Origin: Pseudomonas sp. RIT-PI-q
GTDB lineage: Bacteria > Pseudomonadota > Gammaproteobacteria > Pseudomonadales > Pseudomonadaceae
Assembly: GCF_001297125.1 (NCBI RefSeq)
Contig: NZ_LHPC01000044.1
Span: 62,001-126,000 of the forward strand
Length of the DNA: 64,000 nucleotides
Direction of reading: 5' to 3'
Shown: piece after piece, positions 17,037 to 25,725 of the stretch
How positions within the stretch are numbered: the stretch's first letter is position 1
Layout: each line of letters opens with the position of its first letter
The notes under the pieces: model-generated
What the model was told of the DNA's origin: nothing
Databases searched by the model: none
What the model saw: only the letters and a program-made list of their open reading frames with translations
Position numbers and translations under genes: made by a program

Positions 17037-17185
17037 GCCAGTGCAGCTTTATTCAATTCTGCTGAAGTTTTGCTTCGTAGACTTTTTGTAGCCATTTGTA
17101 GCAATAACCTTCATTCCCTCTTCGTTTACCGCTAGTCTGCGGACATCTGCAACGCCGCCAACAGCAATTCAAACAAGAGCCGGCC

Positions 17186-19924
17186 ATGACTGATCTGTCT
17201 CCACTCCCAGGCCCTGCAAGCGTTGCCGTCGCCGCACTGGACGGGCGCTTTTTTCGGCCTCCGTTGCCCGACGGCCATGTGCTGCGGCCACGTCTGTGCG
17301 AGCGCCTGAGTGCGGGGCTCGGTGGCAGGCTGTTGCTGGTCAGTGCGCCCGCCGGGTTCGGCAAGAGTTCGTTGGCGGTGGAGTTCTGTCAGGGCCTGCC
17401 GGCGCACTGGCAAAGCCTTTGGCTGGGGTTGAGTCCACGAGACAGCGACCCAGGTCGTTTTCTCGAGCGCTTGCTTGAAGGCCTTCAGGATTATTTTCCG
17501 CAAATCGGCAGCCAGGCGTTGGGTCTGCTGAAAATGCGTCAGCGCCACCAGCCGTTTGCCTTTGAAGAATGGCTCGACGGCTTGCTCGACGAGTTGGCCG
17601 TGCACCTGTCGACGAGTACGCCATTGCTGTTGGTGCTTGATGACTACCATCTGGCCCAGGGCCCGGTGCTTGATCGTTGCCTGCAATTTTTCCTCAATCA
17701 TCTGCCTGACGGCTTGCTGGTGATGGTCACCAGTCGGCAGCGGCCGGACTGGCATCTGGCGCGTCTGCGCCTGTCGCGGCAATTGCTCGAGTTGCACGAG
17801 CAGGACTTGCGCCTGACCCATGATGAGGCCTTGTCCTTGCTTGATCGACACAGCAGCTCCTTGCGCGGTGAAGCGCTGGAGAGTCTGATCCAGCGTAGCG
17901 AAGGCTGGGTGGCTGGCCTGCGTTTCTGGCTGTTGGCGGCCTCTGAAGCGGGCACCGATGGCGCGTTACCCCAGTCCTTGCATGGCGGCGAAGGGTTGAT
18001 CCGCGATTACCTGCTTGAAGAAGTCATCGATTGCCTGCCCGCCGAGGTGCAGGCATTCCTGTATGACACGGCGCCCCAGGAGCGCTTTTGCAGCGAGCTG
18101 TGCGACGCCGTCCGCGACGCCCATGACAGTGCCGAAATCCTGCGGTTTCTGCTGGCCCATCAGGTGTTCCTGGTGCCGCTGGATGAAAACGGCCACTGGT
18201 ATCGCTATCACCATTTGTTTTCCGACTTGCTGCGCACCCGGCCGACCACGCCGGCAATGGTGCCGGCGGCGAGCCTGCACTTGCGCGCCTGTCGCTGGTT
18301 CAATGCCCAGGGCTTGCTCGATGAGGCGGTGGAGCAGGCGTTGCGTGCCGGGCACCTGGATGTCGCGGCAAACCTGGTGCAGAACCTCTCCGAAGAACAG
18401 CTGCTGGCCGAACAAAACGTCGGCATGTTGCTGCGCTGGAAAATGGACTTGCCCGACAGCCTGCTGATCAGCACGCCACGGCTGATCGTGCTCTACAGCT
18501 GGGCGTTGGGCCTGGCCTGTCAGCTGGACGCCGCCGAAGAGCTGGCCAGTCACTTAAGCCGCTTTCTGCCGGCGCCGTCGGCCACCGCGCAGAAATCCAT
18601 GTTGGCGCAATGGCTGGCCTTGAGCGGAATCATCGCTCGCGGGCGCGGCAATCGGGAGTTGACGCTGCTCTATTGCAGCGAAGCGCTGGAGAGCCTTCCG
18701 TGCAAGCGTTATGGCCAGCGCCTGATGTGCCTTTCGACCTTGTCCAACCTGGCCATTGCCGACGGCGACTTGTGGCGTGCACGCGGCTTGAACCGTGAAT
18801 CCCTGGAGTTGGCGCAACGGGTCGGCAACCCGTTGTTCGAAGCGCTGGCCCATTACGACCGCGCTCGTGTATTGCAGGCGCGCGGGGAAATTCTTCGTTC
18901 ACTGGATGAAGTCCGTCAGGGGCTTCAGCGCCTGCACGGGTTATCCCCGCAACGGCTGTATGCCGTGCGCGCCCGATTGACTTTGTACGAGGGCTTTTTG
19001 CTCGCTCTGCGTCTGCAACCACACGCCGCACGGGTGCGTTTGCAAGCAGGTTTGAGCGAGGCGCGAGCCTGTCGCGATATCAGCGTTTTGATCGGCCATT
19101 GCGTGATCGCCAGGCTTGAAGGCAGCAGCGGTGAGTTTGCCAAAGCCTTTGCCGAACTCGCCGAAGCCGAACGGCTGATGCACATCTGGGACGTGCCACC
19201 GATCTACTACCTGGCGATGATCACCCTGGTCAAATGCGAACTCTGGCTGGCCCAAGGCCGCACCGACCTGGCCGAAGCCTGGCTGGCTCGATTGGGCCAG
19301 ACCTACAACGGCGAACACGCGGCAGCGCCTCCGGAGTTTCATCCGCAACTGCCGCTGCACATCGAATTGCAACAGGCCTTGCTGGAAGTCATCCAGGGGC
19401 AGCCGATGCTGGCCGAAGGACGTTTGAACGCGTTGCTGGAGAACGGACAGCAAACCGGCAGGCAGCTGCTCAGCGTGATGGCGCTGACGCAGAAAGTGAC
19501 GTTGTTGCTGGCTGGCGGACGCGAAGCCGAGGCACGCAAGGCGCTGGCTCAGGCACTGGAAGCGGCGGCTGGAGGAGTATTGCAGCCATTTGACGGCTTG
19601 CTGACTGAGCATCCGGACTGGCTGCGTGGGCAACTTCAACTCGCTGCGTCGACGCCCGTTTCCCAGAGCCTTGCCGAAAAGCTTCCGGCATTGGTTGCTC
19701 GTCCAGCACTGGAATCAAGCTCTGCGGCGGAACAACTCAGTACACGGGAATTGGCTGTCCTGCGCCTGATCGCACAGGGCTGCTCAAATCAGGAAATCAG
19801 CGATCAGCTATTTATCTCCCTGCACACGGTTAAAACCCATGCCAGCCATATCAACAGCAAACTAGGCGTAGAGCGGCGTACGCAGGCGGTGGCTCGGGCC
19901 AAGGAGCTGGGGGTGTTGGGTTAG
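17186..19924 (+). CDS. MalT-like (LAL) LuxR-family transcriptional activator
   Basis: This 912-residue ATP-dependent regulator has an N-terminal STAND NTPase domain with Walker A 'APAGFGKSS' (K60) and Walker B 'LLLVLDDYHL' near 150. A long helical TPR-like sensor region follows, then a C-terminal LuxR helix-turn-helix: 'LSTRELAVLRLIAQGCSNQEI' then 'SLHTVKTHASHINSKLGV'. Proteins of this type bind a small inducer and ATP, oligomerise and activate nearby catabolic operons. Its position after the ligase/DUF1302/DUF1329 genes suggests it controls them. The ribosome-binding site before ATG 17186 is weak. The inducer is unknown. Confidence 0.9.
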   Translation: MTDLSPLPGPASVAVAALDGRFFRPPLPDGHVLRPRLCERLSAGLGGRLLLVSAPAGFGKSSLAVEFCQGLPAHWQSLWLGLSPRDSDPGRFLERLLEGLQDYFPQIGSQALGLLKMRQRHQPFAFEEWLDGLLDELAVHLSTSTPLLLVLDDYHLAQGPVLDRCLQFFLNHLPDGLLVMVTSRQRPDWHLARLRLSRQLLELHEQDLRLTHDEALSLLDRHSSSLRGEALESLIQRSEGWVAGLRFWLLAASEAGTDGALPQSLHGGEGLIRDYLLEEVIDCLPAEVQAFLYDTAPQERFCSELCDAVRDAHDSAEILRFLLAHQVFLVPLDENGHWYRYHHLFSDLLRTRPTTPAMVPAASLHLRACRWFNAQGLLDEAVEQALRAGHLDVAANLVQNLSEEQLLAEQNVGMLLRWKMDLPDSLLISTPRLIVLYSWALGLACQLDAAEELASHLSRFLPAPSATAQKSMLAQWLALSGIIARGRGNRELTLLYCSEALESLPCKRYGQRLMCLSTLSNLAIADGDLWRARGLNRESLELAQRVGNPLFEALAHYDRARVLQARGEILRSLDEVRQGLQRLHGLSPQRLYAVRARLTLYEGFLLALRLQPHAARVRLQAGLSEARACRDISVLIGHCVIARLEGSSGEFAKAFAELAEAERLMHIWDVPPIYYLAMITLVKCELWLAQGRTDLAEAWLARLGQTYNGEHAAAPPEFHPQLPLHIELQQALLEVIQGQPMLAEGRLNALLENGQQTGRQLLSVMALTQKVTLLLAGGREAEARKALAQALEAAAGGVLQPFDGLLTEHPDWLRGQLQLAASTPVSQSLAEKLPALVARPALESSSAAEQLSTRELAVLRLIAQGCSNQEISDQLFISLHTVKTHASHINSKLGVERRTQAVARAKELGVLG

Positions 19925-20011
19925 CGAATTGTTCAGATGCACTTGGCCGAGAATGGCGTACTGCTTTTTTGTGCCAAAATTGCCCATCCCAGTTTTTCCG
20001 AGCGAGCCCCG

Positions 20012-20653
20012 ATGTCTCAGCAACCCACCCTCATCCGTGAAACCTTCCCCGTCGGCCCGTTGCAGTGCAACTGCACGATCATCGGCGATCCGATCACCAA
20101 AAAGGCGATTGTGGTCGATCCGGGTGGCAATCATGAATTGATCCTGGCGCGGCTCGACGCCCTGGGCCTGAAGGTGGTCAGCATCATTCACACCCATGCG
20201 CACCTTGATCACTTCCTGGCCTCCGGTCAGTTGAAGGAGAAAACCGGCGCGACCCTGCATTTGCATAAGGAAGATCAATTCCTCTGGGACAATCTGGAGA
20301 TGCAGTGCCAGATGTTCGGCGTGCCCTACACGCCCGTGCCGTCGCCGGATCGCTGGTTGGCCGATGATGAAGAACTGGCCTGTGGCTGTGGCGTGGCGTT
20401 GCACACGCCGGGTCATACGCCGGGGTCCATGAGCTTTTGGTTTTCAGAGGCTAAGCTGCTGATTGCTGGTGACACGTTGTTCCGGCGCGGGGTAGGGCGC
20501 ACGGATTTGTGGGGTGGCGATCAGGCGACTATCGTGCGGTCGATCAAGCAGCGGCTGTATACCCTCGATGAAGAGGCGACAGTGGTGACCGGGCATGGTC
20601 CGGACACGCGGCTGGGCGATGAAATGCGCGAGAATCCTTTTGTACGCGCCTGA
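20012..20653 (+). CDS. MBL-fold metallo-hydrolase (YcbL/glyoxalase II-like)
   Basis: The 213-residue protein has the binuclear metal-site signature HTHAHLDH (residues 60-67), plus 'TPGHTPGSM' and 'GDTLFRRGVGRTD' further along. These give the complete set of metallo-beta-lactamase-fold ligands. Small stand-alone members such as YcbL have hydroxyacylglutathione hydrolase (type II glyoxalase) activity, so thioester hydrolysis is a reasonable guess. The start is ATG 20012. It follows the regulator gene by 87 nt on the same strand, with no evident functional link. Confidence 0.9.
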   Translation: MSQQPTLIRETFPVGPLQCNCTIIGDPITKKAIVVDPGGNHELILARLDALGLKVVSIIHTHAHLDHFLASGQLKEKTGATLHLHKEDQFLWDNLEMQCQMFGVPYTPVPSPDRWLADDEELACGCGVALHTPGHTPGSMSFWFSEAKLLIAGDTLFRRGVGRTDLWGGDQATIVRSIKQRLYTLDEEATVVTGHGPDTRLGDEMRENPFVRA

Positions 20654-20756
20654 TTTGTAACATAAGGAATTTTTGTCCGCCAAAGCGATCCAACGCCCGC
20701 AAAGGCTGATGCCTTGGTCCGTTGCACCACAGAATGCAAAAAAGTAGGAGCTCTAC

Positions 20757-21488
20757 ATGTTCACCAAGCGTCGTTTGATTATTGTCGCTACTGCTGTGGC
20801 CTTGCTGTCTGGCTGCGCTTCGCCTAACCCTTACGACAACCAGGGTCAGGCTGATAGCGGCTCCACGGGCATGAGCAAAACCGCCAAGTACGGTGGCCTC
20901 GGCGCTCTCGCCGGTGCACTGGCTGGCGCCGCCATCGACCACAACAACCGTGGCAAGGGCGCGCTGATCGGAGCCGCAGTGGTCGGTGCCTCCGCCGCCG
21001 GTTACGGCTACTACGCCGACCAGCAAGAGAAGAAGCTGCGTGCCAGCATGGCCAACACCGGCGTTGAAGTGCAGCGCCAGGGCGATCAGATCAAGCTGAT
21101 CATGCCAGGCAATATCACGTTCGCTACCGATTCGGCGAACATCGCCTCGAGTTTCTATCAGCCGCTGAACAGCCTGGCAGGTTCTCTCAAGGAGTTCAGC
21201 CAGAACCAGATCGAAATTGTCGGCTACACCGACAGCACCGGCAGCCGCCAGCACAACATGGACCTGTCCCAGCGTCGGGCCCAGAGCGTGGCGACTTACC
21301 TGACGTCCCAGGGTGTCAGCGGTGCCAACCTGTCGGCTCGCGGTGCCGGTCCGGATAATCCGATTGCCAGCAACGGCGACGTCAATGGCCGGGCACAGAA
21401 CCGTCGGGTTGAGGTCAACCTGAAGGCGATTCCGGGTCAGCAATATGGCGGCACCCAGCAACCAGGCACCGTTCAGCAGTATCCATAA
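20757..21488 (+). CDS. OmpA-family outer-membrane lipoprotein (YiaD-like)
   Basis: This 243-residue lipoprotein has the lipobox 'LLSGC' (Cys20). A glycine/alanine-rich segment 'GGLGALAGALAGAAIDHNNRGKGALIGAAVVG' follows, which is a glycine-zipper motif thought to interact with membranes. The C-terminal OmpA/MotB peptidoglycan-binding domain contains 'NITFATDSANI', 'VGYTDSTGSRQHN', 'LSQRRAQSVATYL' and 'NRRVEV'. It probably links the outer membrane to peptidoglycan. AGTAGGAG upstream is the ribosome-binding site. Monocistronic, with a strong terminator. Confidence 0.92.
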   Translation: MFTKRRLIIVATAVALLSGCASPNPYDNQGQADSGSTGMSKTAKYGGLGALAGALAGAAIDHNNRGKGALIGAAVVGASAAGYGYYADQQEKKLRASMANTGVEVQRQGDQIKLIMPGNITFATDSANIASSFYQPLNSLAGSLKEFSQNQIEIVGYTDSTGSRQHNMDLSQRRAQSVATYLTSQGVSGANLSARGAGPDNPIASNGDVNGRAQNRRVEVNLKAIPGQQYGGTQQPGTVQQYP

Positions 21489-21511
21489 TCGTCTGACTGA
21501 ACCCCAGGCGT

Positions 21512-21553
21512 AAAAAAGCCGCTCGATCTATTGAGGATCGAGCGGTTTTTTTT
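21512..21553 (+). terminator. Rho-independent terminator after the OmpA lipoprotein
   Basis: A 17-bp stem, A6-GCCGCTCGATC pairing with GATCGAGCGGC-equivalent sequence, followed by T8. Confidence 0.9.
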
Positions 21554-21568
21554 GTATTGCCTGTTCGG

Positions 21569-21670
21569 GCCCCTTCGCGGGCAAGCCCGCTCCCACAGGG
21601 TTCCTCTTCGATCACAGAGGTTGTATACACCGGCGATTATTGTGGGAGCGGGCTTGCCCGCGATGGGGCC
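21569..21670. repeat. REPIN ('gggagcgggcttgcccgc' family)
   Basis: Arms 21569-21598 and 21641-21670 are reverse complements (CCTTCGCGGGCAAGCCCGCT core, with small mismatches) around a 42-nt spacer. Confidence 0.8.
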
Positions 21671-21698
21671 GCATCAGGAAAAGACAATTTCAGAAATG

Positions 21699-21737
21699 GA
21701 AAAGCCCCCGGACAATCGCTTGTCCGGGGGCTTTTTC
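21699..21737. terminator. Bidirectional terminator downstream of yhcB
   Basis: AAAAGCCCCCGGACA / TGTCCGGGGGCTTTT is symmetric, with T-runs on both strands. On the minus strand it lies 19 nt after the yhcB stop codon. Confidence 0.88.
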
Positions 21738-21755
21738 ATATTGCGCTACACCTGA

Positions 21756-22190
21756 TTACTTCTTCAGGCCGTAGTGCTCATCGAGCATGCCCGGCGCGTT
21801 AGGGGCTTTGGGGGCGTAGTCGCGAGGCGGCTCCTGATTGCGCGGTGGCGTCAGGCGTTCCCGTGGAGCCTGCGCCGCATCGGCGTGCAGGGAGGCCAGC
21901 AAGCGTTGACGGGTCTGCTCGTCCAGGGCCAGGCGGTTGGCACCCTCGGCGAGATGATCCTGCACTTCCTGATAGCTCTGAGTCAGTTTCTTGACCAGGT
22001 TTGCAGTGCTGTTGAAGTGGGTGACCACCTCGTTCTGATAACTGTCAAAACGTTCCTGAACGTCATCCAGCTGACGTTGCGTGCTGCTCGGCGCAGCATT
22101 CGGCACCAGGCGAGCGATCAGGAAACCAATGGCGACACCCACAACCAGGGCAAGAGTCGGCAACAACCAAACTAAGAGCGAGTGTTCCAC
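21756..22190 (-). CDS. YhcB/DUF1043-family cell-envelope protein
   Basis: This 144-residue protein has one N-terminal transmembrane helix (WLLPTLALVVGVAIGFLIARL) and a cytoplasmic coiled-coil region, 'QRQLDDVQERFDSYQNEVVTHF..TANLVKKLTQSYQEVQDHL', which is the DUF1043 signature. E. coli YhcB (LapD) interacts with division and envelope-synthesis proteins. The C-terminal third is Pro/Arg rich and probably disordered. It is divergent from the alpha/beta hydrolase gene. Confidence 0.88.
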   Translation of the reverse strand: MEHSLLVWLLPTLALVVGVAIGFLIARLVPNAAPSSTQRQLDDVQERFDSYQNEVVTHFNSTANLVKKLTQSYQEVQDHLAEGANRLALDEQTRQRLLASLHADAAQAPRERLTPPRNQEPPRDYAPKAPNAPGMLDEHYGLKK

Positions 22191-22334
22191 GAGTCCTTCC
22201 TCTATAAACGGCTTTGCTTTACGTTAACGGCTCGAACCTGCGCTGTATACCGCGATTCACTCGCAATAGATTGGCACAGACAATTTGCTAGACGAGTCGA
22301 CCCGATTCGAGGTCACGGAGTTCCTTCCTTGCTT

Positions 22335-22964
22335 ATGCGCGAAACCCCTGTAGTGATTGATGGCCCGGTCGGCCAACTGGAAGCCCTTTACCTGGATAAC
22401 GAGGAACCGCGCGGCATTGCGCTGATCTGCCATCCGAACCCGGTGCAGGGCGGCACCATGCTCAATAAAGTGGTCTCGACCCTGCAGCGCACCGCGCGCG
22501 ACGCCGGTTTGATTACGTTGCGTTTCAATTACCGTGGCGTCGGTGCCAGCGAAGGCAGCCACGACATGGGCACTGGCGAAGTCGACGATGCGCAGGCCGC
22601 CGCTGAATGGCTGCGGGCCAAACATCCAGGCTTGCCGCTAACGCTGTTCGGTTTCTCCTTCGGCGGTTTTGTTGCAGCAAGTCTCGGTGGACGCCTCGAA
22701 GCGCAGGGTGAGCAGCTCAAGCACCTGTTCATGGTCGCGCCAGCCGTCATGCGTCTGGGCGATCAGGATCAACTGCCGCAACACGGCGAGTTGACCCTGA
22801 TCCAGCCGGAAACCGACGAAGTCATCGATCCGCAACTTGTCTACGACTGGTCCGAAAAACTCCAGCGTCCCCATGAGCTGCTGAAAGTGGCAGAATGCGG
22901 ACACTTTTTTCATGGCAAGCTGACCGATCTCAAAGATCTTATCCTGCCGCGTCTTTCGAATTGA
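22335..22964 (+). CDS. COG2945-type alpha/beta hydrolase
   Basis: This 209-residue cytoplasmic serine hydrolase has the nucleophile elbow 'GFSFGG' (Ser108), an oxyanion/early block 'CHPNPVQGGTMLNKV', and a late catalytic His in 'ECGHFFHGKL' with an acidic residue in 'PETDEVID'. This layout is that of the conserved small alpha/beta hydrolases annotated COG2945, whose substrate is unknown. The start ATG 22335 is favoured over the longer frame because the family begins just before 'VVIDGPVGQLEA'. trpS starts 24 nt downstream, so the two are probably cotranscribed. Confidence 0.88.
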   Translation: MRETPVVIDGPVGQLEALYLDNEEPRGIALICHPNPVQGGTMLNKVVSTLQRTARDAGLITLRFNYRGVGASEGSHDMGTGEVDDAQAAAEWLRAKHPGLPLTLFGFSFGGFVAASLGGRLEAQGEQLKHLFMVAPAVMRLGDQDQLPQHGELTLIQPETDEVIDPQLVYDWSEKLQRPHELLKVAECGHFFHGKLTDLKDLILPRLSN

Positions 22965-22988
22965 TTGCAGTCTGACAAGCGATTACCC

Positions 22989-24344
22989 ATGACGACTCGT
23001 ACCCGTATCCTCACCGGCATCACCACCACCGGCACGCCGCACCTGGGCAACTACGCCGGCGCTATCCGCCCGGCGATCCTGGCCAGCCGTGACAGCAATG
23101 CCGATTCGTTCTACTTCCTGGCCGACTACCACGCCCTGATCAAATGCGATGACCCGCTGCGTATCCAGCGCTCGCGTCTGGAAATCGCCGCGACCTGGCT
23201 GGCCGGTGGCCTGGATGTCGACCGCGTGACTTTTTATCGCCAGTCCGACATTCCGGAAATCCCCGAGCTGACCTGGCTGCTGACCTGCGTCGCCGCCAAG
23301 GGCCTGCTCAACCGCGCCCATGCTTACAAGGCCTCGGTGGACAAGAACGTCGAGACCGGCGAAGACCCGGATGCCGGCATCACCATGGGCTTGTACAGCT
23401 ACCCGGTGCTGATGGCCGCGGACATCCTGATGTTCAACGCGCACAAGGTGCCGGTCGGTCGTGACCAGATCCAGCACGTGGAAATGGCCCGCGACATCGG
23501 CCAGCGTTTCAACCACCTGTTCGGCCAGGGCAAAGAATTCTTCACCATGCCCGAGGCGCTGATCGAAGAAAGCGTCGCCACGCTGCCAGGCCTCGACGGT
23601 CGCAAGATGTCGAAGAGCTACGACAACACCATCCCGTTGTTCAGCAGCGCCAAAGAGATGAAGGACGCGATTTCGCGAATCGTCACCGACTCCCGCGCAC
23701 CGGGCGAAGCGAAAGATCCGGACAATTCGCACCTGTTCACCCTGTTCCAGGCCTTCGCCACGCCGGCGCAGTCCGACGAGTTCCGCAGCGAACTGTTGCA
23801 GGGCCTGGGTTGGGGCGAGGCGAAAAATCGTCTGTTCCAGCTGCTCGACAACGAATTGGGCGAGTCCCGCGAGCGTTATCACCAGCTGATTGAGCGTCCG
23901 GCAGACCTGGAAGATATCCTGCAGACCGGCGCCAAAAAGGCTCGCTCGGTGGCCACGCCGTTCCTCCACGAACTGCGTGAAGCGGTCGGCCTGCGTTCTT
24001 TCGTCGCCCAGGCGCAAGTCGCTACGACGACCAAGAAGAAAGCCGCGAAAGCCGCGCGTTTTGTCAGCTTCCGTGAAGACGACGGCAGTTTCCGCTTCCG
24101 TCTGCTGGCCGCCGATGGCGAGCAATTGCTGCTGTCGCGCCACTTCGCCGACGGCAAAACTGCCGGTCAGGTGACCAAGCAGCTACAAGCGGGCCAACCA
24201 TTGGACGTGCGCAGCGAAGACCTGAGCTTCAGCGTCTGGCTGGAGGGCGAATGTGTCGCTGATAGTCCGGCTTTCGCTGACAGTGCGGCTCGCGACGGCG
24301 CCATCGACGCCCTGCGGATCGCCCTGACCCCCGTCCAGGAATAA
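22989..24344 (+). CDS. trpS: Tryptophanyl-tRNA synthetase with C-terminal extension
   Basis: This class I synthetase charges tRNA-Trp. The HIGH-equivalent 'TPHLGN' is at 16-21 and 'KMSKS' at 216-220. 'TGEDPDAGITMGLYSYPVLMAADIL' and 'VPVGRDQIQHVEMARDI' are the Trp- and ATP-site landmarks. At 451 residues it is roughly 110 longer than E. coli TrpS. After a Lys/Ala-rich linker (about 357-368) comes an extra C-terminal domain with 'FREDDGSFRFRLLAADGEQLL', resembling YegP/DUF1508-type beta modules. Pseudomonas enzymes are commonly this long. A terminator follows. Confidence 0.95.
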   Translation: MTTRTRILTGITTTGTPHLGNYAGAIRPAILASRDSNADSFYFLADYHALIKCDDPLRIQRSRLEIAATWLAGGLDVDRVTFYRQSDIPEIPELTWLLTCVAAKGLLNRAHAYKASVDKNVETGEDPDAGITMGLYSYPVLMAADILMFNAHKVPVGRDQIQHVEMARDIGQRFNHLFGQGKEFFTMPEALIEESVATLPGLDGRKMSKSYDNTIPLFSSAKEMKDAISRIVTDSRAPGEAKDPDNSHLFTLFQAFATPAQSDEFRSELLQGLGWGEAKNRLFQLLDNELGESRERYHQLIERPADLEDILQTGAKKARSVATPFLHELREAVGLRSFVAQAQVATTTKKKAAKAARFVSFREDDGSFRFRLLAADGEQLLLSRHFADGKTAGQVTKQLQAGQPLDVRSEDLSFSVWLEGECVADSPAFADSAARDGAIDALRIALTPVQE

Positions 24345-24384
24345 ATCAACGGCTCGGTCCGACCAAGGGCTGATTGCCATTCCC

Positions 24385-24416
24385 ACGGGCCGTCGCTACA
24401 GTGACGGCCCGTTTTT
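24385..24416 (+). terminator. Rho-independent terminator after trpS
   Basis: ACGGGCCGTC / GACGGCCCGT with an 8-nt loop, then T5. Confidence 0.88.
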
Positions 24417-24435
24417 GTTGCCTTGCTAACGAATT

Positions 24436-25530
24436 ATGACGCCCCTAGAACGATATCAAGCTGATCTGAAACGCCCGGAATTCTTCCATGACGCCGCGCA
24501 GGAAACTGCGGTGCGCCATTTGCAGCGCCTGTACGACGATCTGGTCGCGGCCTCGCAGAGCAAGCCGGGCCTGTTCGGCAAACTGTTTGGCAAGAAAGAC
24601 GCGGCACCGGTCAAGGGCCTGTACTTCTGGGGCGGCGTTGGCCGTGGCAAGACCTACCTGGTCGACACCTTCTTCGAAGCGCTGCCGTTCAAGGAAAAGG
24701 TCCGGACGCACTTCCACCGCTTCATGAAGCGTGTGCACGAAGAGATGAGGACCCTTGGCGGCGAGAAAAACCCGCTGACCATCATTGCCAAGCGCTTCTC
24801 CGACGAAGCCCGGGTGATCTGTTTCGATGAATTCTTCGTGTCCGACATCACCGACGCGATGATCCTCGGCACGCTGATGGAAGAGCTGTTCAAGAACGGC
24901 GTGACCCTGGTCGCGACCTCGAACATCGTGCCGGACGGTTTGTACAAGGACGGCCTGCAGCGTGCGCGCTTCCTGCCGGCCATTGCGCTGATCAAGCAGA
25001 ACACCGAGATCGTCAACGTCGACAGCGGCGTCGATTATCGTCTGCGTCACCTCGAACAAGCGGAGCTGTTCCACTTCCCGCTCGACGAGGCGTCCCACGA
25101 AAGCCTGCGCAAGAGCTTCCGCGCCCTGACGCCAGAGTGCACGGCAGCCATCGAAAACGATGTGCTGATGATCGAAAACCGCGAAATCCGCGCCTTGCGC
25201 ACTTGCGATGACGTGGCCTGGTTCGACTTTCGCGAACTCTGCGACGGCCCGCGCAGCCAGAACGATTACATCGAACTGGGCAAGATCTTCCATGCCGTAT
25301 TGCTCAGCGGTGTCGAGCAGATGAGCGTCACCACCGACGACATCGCCCGACGCTTTATCAACATGGTCGACGAGTTCTACGACCGTAACGTGAAGCTGAT
25401 CATTTCTGCCGAGGTCGAGCTCAAAGACCTCTACACGGGTGGTCGCTTGAACTTCGAGTTCCAGCGCACCCTTAGTCGCCTGCTGGAAATGCAGTCCCAC
25501 GAATTCCTGTCCCGGGCACATAAGCCGTAG
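24436..25530 (+). CDS. zapE: Cell division protein ZapE (AFG1-like ATPase)
   Basis: This 364-residue AFG1/ZapE ATPase acts at the division ring on FtsZ under stress and low oxygen. Walker A 'GGVGRGKT' is at 66-73 and Walker B 'VICFDEF' near 130, followed by 'VATSNIVPDGLYKDGLQRARFLPAI', the family's sensor/arginine-finger block, and a C-terminal 'NVKLIISAEVEL'. The length fits the family. It begins 20 nt after the trpS terminator, so it probably has its own promoter, and it ends in a short terminator hairpin. Confidence 0.93.
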   Translation: MTPLERYQADLKRPEFFHDAAQETAVRHLQRLYDDLVAASQSKPGLFGKLFGKKDAAPVKGLYFWGGVGRGKTYLVDTFFEALPFKEKVRTHFHRFMKRVHEEMRTLGGEKNPLTIIAKRFSDEARVICFDEFFVSDITDAMILGTLMEELFKNGVTLVATSNIVPDGLYKDGLQRARFLPAIALIKQNTEIVNVDSGVDYRLRHLEQAELFHFPLDEASHESLRKSFRALTPECTAAIENDVLMIENREIRALRTCDDVAWFDFRELCDGPRSQNDYIELGKIFHAVLLSGVEQMSVTTDDIARRFINMVDEFYDRNVKLIISAEVELKDLYTGGRLNFEFQRTLSRLLEMQSHEFLSRAHKP

Positions 25531-25544
25531 GGGTTCGGAAAATG

Positions 25545-25573
25545 AAAAAGGCCTGCATTAGCAGGCCTTTTTT
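25545..25573 (+). terminator. Rho-independent terminator after zapE
   Basis: AAAAAGGCCTGC-ATTA-GCAGGCCTTTTTT. Confidence 0.92.
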
Positions 25574-25625
25574 GTGCGCTGAAGGTTATGTGCGGCTCGC
25601 CGCAGATGTCTGGCCCACCAAAAAC

Positions 25626-25716
25626 CTGTGGGAGCGGGCTTGCCCGCGATAGCGATGTGTCAGGCGCATAAATGTTGACTGACACGCCCTCATCGCGGGC
25701 AAGCCCGCTCCCACAG
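25626..25716. repeat. REPIN between convergent genes
   Basis: CTGTGGGAGCGGGCTTGCCC (25626) and its exact inverse (25692-25716) flank a 41-nt spacer. It lies between zapE and the convergent membrane-protein gene. Confidence 0.85.
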
Positions 25717-25725
25717 GGTGGTGCG

